Assembly (NCBI RefSeq): GCF_003751605.1
Contig: NZ_RJVJ01000002.1
Span: forward strand, 682,001 to 746,000
DNA from: Kitasatospora cineracea
GTDB lineage: Bacteria > Actinomycetota > Actinomycetes > Streptomycetales > Streptomycetaceae
Direction of reading: 5' to 3'
DNA: 64,000 bases
The translations under genes were made by a program, and so were the position numbers. Every line of letters begins with the position of its first letter. The first letter of the stretch is position 1. The notes below the pieces were generated by a model, which did not search any database, had not been told where the DNA came from, and saw only the letters and a program-made list of their open reading frames with translations. Below, in pieces: positions 58,872 to 64,000 of the stretch.

Positions 58872-58911
58872 CGGAAGGCCGCCACCGGCCGGGCGCCGGG
58901 GCGGCCTTCCG
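58872..58911. terminator. 12-bp hairpin after the lyase gene
   Basis: CGGAAGGCCGCC (58872-58883) pairs perfectly with GGCGGCCTTCCG (58900-58911). It lies 11 bases after the lyase stop. Confidence 0.8.
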
Positions 58912-59123
58912 AGCCGTCGTTCTCCAGCTGCGCGTCCGCCCACTCGTCGGTGTGCGGGTTCTCGACCTGGGCCTTGACCCGGCCGGGGACCAGGTTGCCG
59001 GTCGAGGTGAGGAAGACGACCGGGAGCGCCACGGCGTCGTCGCCGCTGCTGGTGACCATCCCGGTGAAGGTGACCTGCCCGTCGCCCGCGAAGCCGGTGC
59101 CGGGTCATCTCCACAGAGGTCAA
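58912..59123 (-). pseudogene. Decayed coding fragment, no known family
   Basis: On the minus strand one frame reads GTGFAGDGQVTFTGMVTSSG, then DDAVALPVVFLTSTGNLVPG, RVKAQVENPHTDEWADAQLE and NDGSEG, with nearly all third positions G or C and a beta-rich pattern. The frame has no upstream start: TGA precedes it, and a one-base shift would join it to ATG 59112 with GGAG. It has no stop before the terminator. I read it as the remnant of a small secreted or beta-sandwich protein that lost both ends. It could also be a gene broken by a sequencing error. Confidence 0.4.
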
Positions 59124-59237
59124 GGGGCCGTGAAGGCCCGGGCGCGAACTGTCGCGGCCCGAATTCCGGGAGGCGCGCCGGAGCAGCGAGCACCGCCGCG
59201 TCGCCGCGGCGGTTCCACCGCGTTCCCCGAATTGCCG

Positions 59238-60065
59238 TCAGATTCCCTTCGCCCGGCGCTCCTCGGCACAGGTCCGCAGGTGGGCCAGCACCAGCGGGTC
59301 CACCTTCCCCTCGACCAGGCGGCCCTCCAGGTTCTCCACGCCCGCCCAGCGGTCCAGCGAGCCGTAGCCGAGCACCGCCAGCAACTGCCGCACCTCCTCG
59401 GCCAGCTCCCCCTCCAACGGGAGCAGCTCGGCCGGGTCGGGCGTCCCGTGCAGCACCTCGTGGACGGCCAGCAGGCGGCGCAGCTCGGCCACCGGGTCCG
59501 GGTGGTCGTCCACCCGCAGGTCGTACGCCAGGTCGCCCCAGCCGCCGACGCCCCGCCCCGGGTCCACCACGTACAGCGCGGCACTCTGCCGGCCCCGGGC
59601 GTCCCCGCCCGCCGCGTCGCCGGCCGAGAGCGCGGCCACCAGCCGGTCGGCGAGCGGCAGCCCGGAGGAGGACAGCCAGGCGTCCGCCATGTCCCGCACC
59701 ACCTCGGGCCCGGTCAGGATGTTCCCCTGCACCGCGTACCCGTCCCCGGCCAGCCCCCCGGCCCAGGGCAGGCACTCCTCCCCCGTGTACGTCTCCGCCC
59801 GCCCGTCCGGCCCGACCACCCCCACCTGCCGGTGCGCCCGCCGCCCGTCGGCAGCCAGCAGCGCCGCCACCGCCTCCCCGGGCGAGGCCCCGCTGCGCAA
59901 CATCGCCATCCCCTGCGGCCGGAACGCCAGATTGGCCCACGCCTGCGTGGCGAGCGCGCCGACACCGACCTCGGCCGCGGGCACCAGCGCACCGACCGAA
60001 AGGAACTTGCTCGCCACAGCCACACCGAGAGCGGTGCCCTGCCGGGCCACGATGGAGAACGTCAC
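59238..60065 (-). CDS. DUF1028 family (Ntn-hydrolase-like) protein
   Basis: 275 residues starting MTFSIVARQGTALGVAVASKFLSVG, the DUF1028 start. Further family blocks are ALATQAWANLAFRPQGMAML, RQVGVVGPDGRAETYTGEECLPWAGG, GYAVQGNILTGPEVVRDMADAW and GDARGRQSAALYVVDPG. The fold is Ntn-hydrolase-like, and members are found with peptidases and ureases. Function is unproven. Confidence 0.9.
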   Translation of the reverse strand: MTFSIVARQGTALGVAVASKFLSVGALVPAAEVGVGALATQAWANLAFRPQGMAMLRSGASPGEAVAALLAADGRRAHRQVGVVGPDGRAETYTGEECLPWAGGLAGDGYAVQGNILTGPEVVRDMADAWLSSSGLPLADRLVAALSAGDAAGGDARGRQSAALYVVDPGRGVGGWGDLAYDLRVDDHPDPVAELRRLLAVHEVLHGTPDPAELLPLEGELAEEVRQLLAVLGYGSLDRWAGVENLEGRLVEGKVDPLVLAHLRTCAEERRAKGI

Positions 60066-60143
60066 GACCCGCGACGATAGCCCTCAGCGGGCGGTTCGTC
60101 CACGCCCCGAACGCCCCTGGCAAACCCCGGCAAGAGGCGGACC

Positions 60144-60300
60144 GCGAGACGCGAAAGCAGGGGCGCGAGGAACTGCGCGGCCAACCGAGCACGCACAGCC
60201 GGATCGCCTCGCGGAACAGTGTGTTGCACTGTCCCGCGACCGCACCGACGTGCGACTCCCTCCGCGCGCAGTTCCCCGCGCCCCTGTTTTCGCGTCTCGC
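60144..60300. repeat. Large imperfect inverted repeat between DUF1028 and GNAT genes
   Basis: 36-bp arms, 60144-60179 and 60265-60300, differ at two positions. They carry the well-known Streptomyces dispersed motif AGGGGCGCGGGGAACTGCGCG. The 85-base centre has its own small hairpin, ACAGTG/CACTGT (60216-60232). It follows the GNAT gene (minus strand) and precedes the DUF1028 gene start, so it could terminate GNAT transcription. Confidence 0.85.
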
Positions 60301-60307
60301 GTTCCGC

Positions 60308-60619
60308 TCAGAGCTCGAACTTCGCCCGCTTCTCCTCCGGCACCAGCGCCACGTACTCCGGGTGCTTGGCGATCCACCCGCGGATGAACGGGCAGTACGG
60401 CAGGACGGCGGCGCCCCGCTCGCGGACGGCGTCCAGCGCGGCGCGGGCCAGCTTGCCTCCCAGCCCCTGGCCCTCGAACGCGGGGTCGATGACGGTGTGC
60501 ACGAAGGCGACCGTCCGCCCCTCGTCGCGGAGCTGGTACTCGGCGAAGCCGGCGAGTCCGGCGTCGGTGCTGATCTCGAAGCGGGACTCTTCGGCGTGGT
60601 CGCGGACCTGGGGTTCCAT
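60308..60619 (-). CDS. GNAT family N-acetyltransferase (YjdJ-type)
   Basis: 103 residues. The small GNAT_acetyltr-2-type fold has FEISTDAGLAGFAEYQLRDEGRTVAFVHTVIDPAFEGQGLGGKLARAALDAVRERGAAVLPYCPFIRGWIAKHPEY. The acetyl-CoA loop is EGQGLGGKL. It lies 18 bases after the FMN reductase gene on the same strand and is probably the last gene of that operon. Confidence 0.9.
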   Translation of the reverse strand: MEPQVRDHAEESRFEISTDAGLAGFAEYQLRDEGRTVAFVHTVIDPAFEGQGLGGKLARAALDAVRERGAAVLPYCPFIRGWIAKHPEYVALVPEEKRAKFEL

Positions 60620-60637
60620 GGTGGTGACTCCTGGGTG

Positions 60638-61261
60638 TCAGTGGGCGCGGAGCGCCGCGAGCTGCTGGGCGAAGGGGACGACCTGCTCGGCCGCCCGGGC
60701 CCGAGGGGTGGCGGGCCGGCCGGCGAGGCTCTCGGTGAGTTCGCCGGCCGCGCGGGCGATCCGTCCGGCGAGCGAGCCGTCGGTGCCGTTGGCGCCCCAG
60801 TCCTCGGAGGCGGCGAAGACGGCGGTGGGGACGACGACGGCGCGCAGGTAGGCGAACAGCGGCCGCATGGCGTGTTCGAGGGCGAGGCTGTGCCGGGCGG
60901 TGCCGCCGGTGGCGGCGATCAGCACGGGCTTGCCGGTGAGCGCGTCCTTGTCGAGCACGTCCACGAAGGACTTGAACAGCCCGCTGTAGGACGCGGAGAA
61001 GATCGGTGTGACGGCTATCAGCCCGTCCGCCTCCTCCACCGCCCGCACGGCGTCGCGCAGGGCGGGCGGCGGGAAGCCGGTGACCAGGTTGTCGGCGATG
61101 TCCCGGGCGAGTCCGCGCAGTTCGACGACCCGGACGTCCACGTCCCGGCCCGCCTCGCGCAGGTCGCGGGCGGTGGCTTCGGCGAGGCGGTCGGCGAGCA
61201 GCCGGGTGGAGGACGGGACGCTGAGCCCGGCCGTCACCACGACGAGCTTGAGGGCGCTCAC
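60638..61261 (-). CDS. LLM-partnered FMN reductase (CE1759-like)
   Basis: 207 residues, flavodoxin-like: LKLVVVTAGLSVPSSTRLLADRLAEA, VEEADGLIAVTPIFSASYSGLFKSFVDVLDKDALTGKPVLIAATGG. These are the NADPH-dependent FMN reductase motifs, and the length and gene order fit the CE1759 family. It supplies reduced FMN to the monooxygenase whose gene overlaps it by four bases (ATG 61261 within the upstream stop). Confidence 0.92.
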   Translation of the reverse strand: MSALKLVVVTAGLSVPSSTRLLADRLAEATARDLREAGRDVDVRVVELRGLARDIADNLVTGFPPPALRDAVRAVEEADGLIAVTPIFSASYSGLFKSFVDVLDKDALTGKPVLIAATGGTARHSLALEHAMRPLFAYLRAVVVPTAVFAASEDWGANGTDGSLAGRIARAAGELTESLAGRPATPRARAAEQVVPFAQQLAALRAH

Positions 61262-62349
61262 TTGGACGCCACCTCCGTCTCCCGGAGGGCCGCCCGGGCC
61301 GCGTGGGTGGGCCCGTCGGGGACGTCCGCCGGGCGGTTCTTGGCGAACTCGGCGCGCAGCACGGGGACGACCTCCTCGCCGAGCAGGTCGAGCTGTTCCA
61401 GGACGGTCTTGAGCGGGAGCCCGGCGTGGTCCATCAGGAACAGCTGGCGCTGGTAGTCGCCGAAGGTGTCGCGGAAGGCGAGGGTCTTCTCGATGACCTC
61501 CTGCGGGCTGCCGACGGTGAGCGGGGTCTGCTCGGTGAACTCCTCCATTGAGGGGCCGTGGCCGTAGACGGGGGCGTTGTCGAAGTACGGGCGGAACTCG
61601 CGGACGGCGTCCTGGGAGTTCCTGCGCATGAAGACCTGCCCGCCGAGGCCGACGATCGCCTGCTCGGGGGTGCCGTGGCCGTAGTGGGCGTAGCGCTCCC
61701 GGTAGAGGTCGACCAGCTGCTGGAAGTGCTCCTTGGGCCAGAAGATGTTGTTGGCGAAGAAGCCGTCGCCGTAGTAGGCGGCCTGTTCGGCGATCTCGGG
61801 GCTGCGGATGGAGCCGTGCCAGACGAACGGCGGCGTTCCGTCGAGCGGGCGCGGGGTGGAGGTGAAGGACTGCAGGGGGGTGCGGAAGCGGCCCTGCCAG
61901 TCGACGTTCTCCTCGCGCCAGAGCTGGTGCAGCAGCGCGTAGTTCTCGACGGCGAGCGGGATGCCCTGGCGGATGTCCTTGCCGAACCAGGGGTAGACGG
62001 GGCCGGTGTTGCCGCGGCCCATCATCACGTCGACCCGGCCCTCGGCGAGGTGCTGGAGCATCGCGAAGTCCTCGGCGATCTTCACCGGGTCGTTGGTGGT
62101 GATCAGCGTGGTGGAGGTCGAGAGGATCAGCTTCTCGGTCCGGGCCGCGACGTAGCCGAGCATGGTGGTGGGCGAGGACGGGACGAACGGCGGGTTGTGG
62201 TGCTCGCCGGTGGCGAACACGTCCAGCCCGACCTCCTCGGCCTTGAGCGCGATGGCCACCATGGCCTTGATCCGCTCGTGCTCGGTCGGGGTCCGCCCGG
62301 TGGTGGGGTCGGTGGTCACGTCGCCGACGCTGAAGATGCCGAACTGCAC
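61258..62349 (-). CDS. Luciferase-like (LLM, CE1758-type) monooxygenase
   Basis: 363 residues from GTG 62349, with GAAGGAG upstream. Bacterial luciferase fold: VQFGIFSVGDVTTDPTTGRTPTEHERIKAMVAIALKAEEVGLDVFATGEHHNPPFVPSSPTTMLGYVAARTEKLILSTSTTLI, DVMMGRGNTGPVYPWFGKD and PRPLDGTPPFVWHGSIRSPEIAEQAAYYGDGFFANNIFWP. The active-site His pair in GEHHNPPF is present. It is a flavin-dependent monooxygenase using the FMNH2 of the adjacent reductase; the substrate is unknown. Confidence 0.93.
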   Translation of the reverse strand: MQFGIFSVGDVTTDPTTGRTPTEHERIKAMVAIALKAEEVGLDVFATGEHHNPPFVPSSPTTMLGYVAARTEKLILSTSTTLITTNDPVKIAEDFAMLQHLAEGRVDVMMGRGNTGPVYPWFGKDIRQGIPLAVENYALLHQLWREENVDWQGRFRTPLQSFTSTPRPLDGTPPFVWHGSIRSPEIAEQAAYYGDGFFANNIFWPKEHFQQLVDLYRERYAHYGHGTPEQAIVGLGGQVFMRRNSQDAVREFRPYFDNAPVYGHGPSMEEFTEQTPLTVGSPQEVIEKTLAFRDTFGDYQRQLFLMDHAGLPLKTVLEQLDLLGEEVVPVLRAEFAKNRPADVPDGPTHAARAALRETEVASK

Positions 62350-62367
62350 CGTTCTCAACTCCTTCGA

Positions 62368-62387
62368 GGTTGATTCAACATTCAACC
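62368..62387. promoter_or_regulatory. Operator-like repeat upstream of the LLM operon
   Basis: GGTTGA (62368-62373) and TCAACC (62382-62387) are inverted around TTCAACAT. On the minus strand it reads as two direct GTTGAAT units plus the inverse. It sits between the PadR gene and the monooxygenase start (19 bases upstream) and is AT-rich; it is likely bound by a MarR-, PadR- or TetR-type regulator. Confidence 0.6.
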
Positions 62388-62415
62388 ACCTGCGACAACG
62401 GCACGCCACTCCGCC

Positions 62416-62973
62416 CTATTCCCCGCCCTCCGGCCCGCCCCCGGCCCCGCTCCCGGCCTCTTCGAGCGCCTCGTCCAGCCAGGCCAGCCAGAACGACTCC
62501 AGCTGGATGCCGCCGCGCAGCACCAGGTGCTGCAACCGGTTCTCCCCGGCCGCCGCCTCCGGCGGGAAGTCCCGCCGCTCGATCTCCAGGTACTCCGCCA
62601 GTTGCGCCCGGTGCAGCGCCCGGTGCCGGGCCAGCTCCTCCTCCAGCCCGTCCAGGCCCAGCACGGCGGCGGCCCGCAGCCGCAGCAGCAGCGGGTCCCG
62701 GACCGGCTTGGGGTCCTGCGCGAGGCCGGTCCAGCGGGCCAGTTCGGCCCGCCCGTCCGGCAGCACCTCGTACTCCTTGCGCTGCCCGCGCCCCGTCGCC
62801 GGCCCGGACGCCCGGACCAGGCCCTCGCGCTCCAGCCGCCCCAGCTCGCGGTAGATCTGCTGGTGGGTGGCCGACCAGAAGAACCCGATCGACCGGTCGA
62901 ACCGCCGGGTCAACTCCAGCCCCGAGGACGGCTTCTCCAGCAGGGCGGTGAGGATCGCGTGCGGCAGTGACAT
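62416..62973 (-). CDS. PadR family transcriptional regulator
   Basis: 185 residues starting MSLPHAILTALLEKPSSGLELTRRFDRSIGFFWSATHQQIYRELGRLEREGLVRASG, the PadR winged helix, followed by the C-terminal helical dimerisation domain (VRDPLLLRLRAAAVLGLDGLEEELARHRALHRAQLAEYLEIE). The longer open frame adds an unsupported leader. It lies just upstream of the LLM operon in the same direction, with the operator repeat between them. Confidence 0.9.
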   Translation of the reverse strand: MSLPHAILTALLEKPSSGLELTRRFDRSIGFFWSATHQQIYRELGRLEREGLVRASGPATGRGQRKEYEVLPDGRAELARWTGLAQDPKPVRDPLLLRLRAAAVLGLDGLEEELARHRALHRAQLAEYLEIERRDFPPEAAAGENRLQHLVLRGGIQLESFWLAWLDEALEEAGSGAGGGPEGGE

Positions 62974-63279
62974 GCGGCGATCGTACGGGCCGCCCCGTCC
63001 GGGCCCCCGCCGACCGGCCCGTCCCGGCCGGGGCGGCCTCCGGGCCCCGCGATCCGCCGGAGCTTCAATTCCCGTGCTTTGACGGGGCTTTGACGATCTA
63101 TCACCCGGACAGAAAGCGCTTACCGGGTCTTGCGCAGCTCCGCCGGATGTCCGCATACTCCCGAATAGCGCCTGTCAGGATCAGATCAAAACCGGCCCAT
63201 CAGGCCGGCCCGGTCCGTGCCTGCCCGCGCCTCACGGCCCCTACCCCAGGGCCTCTCCCACTCCCCCAGGAGGAGATCT
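62974..63279. other. Divergent promoter region between PadR and protease genes
   Basis: 306 bases. Two copies of TTTGACG-like hexamers (around 63078-63095) may serve as -35 elements for the protease. A small hairpin CCGGCC/GGCCGG (63192-63208) lies in the presumed leader. No gene seen. Confidence 0.4.
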
Positions 63280-64000
63280 GTGAGGACCACGCGCACCACT
63301 TCCCGTCCGCGCCGCACCGGCGGCCGCCTGCTCGCCGTGGCCGCCGCCCTCGCGGCCGCGACCGCCCTCGCGGTGCCCGCCGCCGGGGCCGCCACCGCGG
63401 CGCCCGACGCCGCCACCCTGGCCCGGGTCAGCGACTCGGTCCAGCTCAGCGGCGTCAACGGCATCGCCTGGCACACCGACCCGGCCGACGGGCGGGTCGT
63501 CGTGACGGCCGACAGCACGGTCACCCCGGCCGCGCTCGCCCGGCTCACCAAGGCCGCCGGGGCGGACGCCGCCCGGCTCAAGGTCGAGCGCACCTCCGGC
63601 GCCTTCACCCCGCTGCTGTCGGCGGGCGCCGCGATCTACGGTGGCGGCTACCGCTGCTCGCTGGGCTTCAACGTGGTCAAGGGCAGCACGTACTACTTCC
63701 TGACCGCCGGCCACTGCGGCAACATCGCGAGCACCTGGTACACCAACTCCGGCCAGAGCACGGTGGCCGGCACCACCGCCGGCTCCAGCTTCCCCGGCAA
63801 CGACTACGCCCTGGTCCGCTACACCAACACCTCGCTCAGCCACCCCGGCGGCTACACGGCCGCCAACGCCTACGTCGGCGAGGCGGTCAAGCGCACCGGC
63901 TCCACCACCGGCACCCACAGCGGCAAGGTCACCGCCCTGAACGCCACCGTCCGCTACTCCGACGGCGGCACCGTCAGCGGCCTGATCCAGACCACCGTCT
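63280..64000 (+). CDS. Secreted S1 serine protease, streptogrisin/alpha-lytic type (cut by window end)
   Basis: At least 240 residues from GTG 63280, preceded by AGGAGGAG. A signal peptide (about 1-42, ending AAG-AAT or similar) leads to a propeptide of the alpha-lytic type and then the mature protease starting near AIYGGGYRCSLGF. The catalytic His is in YYFLTAGHCGN and the Asp in FPGNDYALVRYTN. The Ser in GDSGG lies beyond the window. One Cys of each disulfide pair is seen (YRCSLGF, TAGHC). It is similar in layout to streptogrisins, which are made as zymogens. The gene is complete at the 5' end and not terminated here. Confidence 0.92.
   Translation, partial: MRTTRTTSRPRRTGGRLLAVAAALAAATALAVPAAGAATAAPDAATLARVSDSVQLSGVNGIAWHTDPADGRVVVTADSTVTPAALARLTKAAGADAARLKVERTSGAFTPLLSAGAAIYGGGYRCSLGFNVVKGSTYYFLTAGHCGNIASTWYTNSGQSTVAGTTAGSSFPGNDYALVRYTNTSLSHPGGYTAANAYVGEAVKRTGSTTGTHSGKVTALNATVRYSDGGTVSGLIQTTV

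Noticed and set aside
58560..59123. Minus-strand open frame starting MTSVEMTRHRLRGRRAGHLH.
   Set aside because: It runs antisense through the lyase gene and has Arg/His/Gly-rich shadow composition; only the other frame of 58912-59123 looks coding-like.

Overview
The window is about 74% G+C, with strong G/C bias at third codon positions, frequent GTG starts and many short transcription units closed by long perfect hairpins without a U tail. Together with the gene families present (SigE-type ECF sigma factor, Lrp, MocR, PucR and PadR regulators, EI24, VanZ, streptogrisin-like protease, and an RsbW-like ATPase) this points to a Streptomyces or Kitasatospora chromosome, in an ordinary but regulator-rich arm or near-arm region. 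No rRNA, tRNA, CRISPR array, transposase or integrase was seen.

Layout. 1-1.9 kb: the tail of an unidentified gene, a 134-bp tandem repeat, and a phosphoribosyltransferase fused to an alpha/beta hydrolase. 2.0-6.5 kb: the homogentisate pathway of tyrosine breakdown (hpd, hmgA, a gene of unknown function, fahA), the last three overlapping head to tail. Both hpd and hmgA carry an apparent one-base deletion close to the 5' end. 6.7-10.4 kb: a small secreted peptide, two crotonase-family enzymes, and a lipase-like hydrolase flanked by related repeats. 10.8-20.1 kb: an unknown helical protein, VanZ, a CASTOR/POLLUX-like RCK channel, HdeD, a small membrane protein, a secretory lipase with a divergent PucR-type regulator, and a membrane-anchored protein. 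20.2-25.8 kb: LysE exporter with divergent Lrp regulator, an ABM monooxygenase, a Cys-rich mini-protein, a P450, an EI24 protein and an MFS permease. 25.9-34.8 kb: a DeoR regulator, a deaminase, an acidic repeat protein, a lipase maturation factor homologue, an EamA permease, an orphan sugar-binding lipoprotein and an MFS permease.

35-40.5 kb: two tandem paralogues of an unrecognised family, an EamA permease divergent from a MocR regulator over a clear operator array, another EamA permease, and a PfkB sugar kinase. 40.7-42.2 kb is an island of distinctly lower G+C: an Apea-like HEPN gene plus a cluster of small palindromes. 42.2-50 kb: ROK kinase, AraC regulator, methyltransferase, a 103-bp inverted-repeat element that supplies the stop codons of two convergent genes, a YdcF-like protein, an EmrB/QacA pump with a C-terminal winged helix, and a SigE-type sigma factor with its membrane partner. 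50-58.9 kb: Ser/Thr kinase, AraC and LacI regulators, a lactate-monooxygenase homologue lacking the catalytic histidine, an RsbW-like ATPase, a TrmB/LuxR-type regulator, and Lrp divergent from methionine gamma-lyase. 58.9-64 kb: a decayed coding fragment, DUF1028, a luciferase-like monooxygenase/FMN reductase/GNAT operon with PadR, and the start of a streptogrisin-like protease cut by the window end.

Most units are single genes or divergent regulator-target pairs. The genuinely coupled sets are the tyrosine operon, the sigma factor pair and the CE1758/CE1759-type oxidoreductase pair. All functions are inferred from motifs and remembered family signatures; no database search was run.
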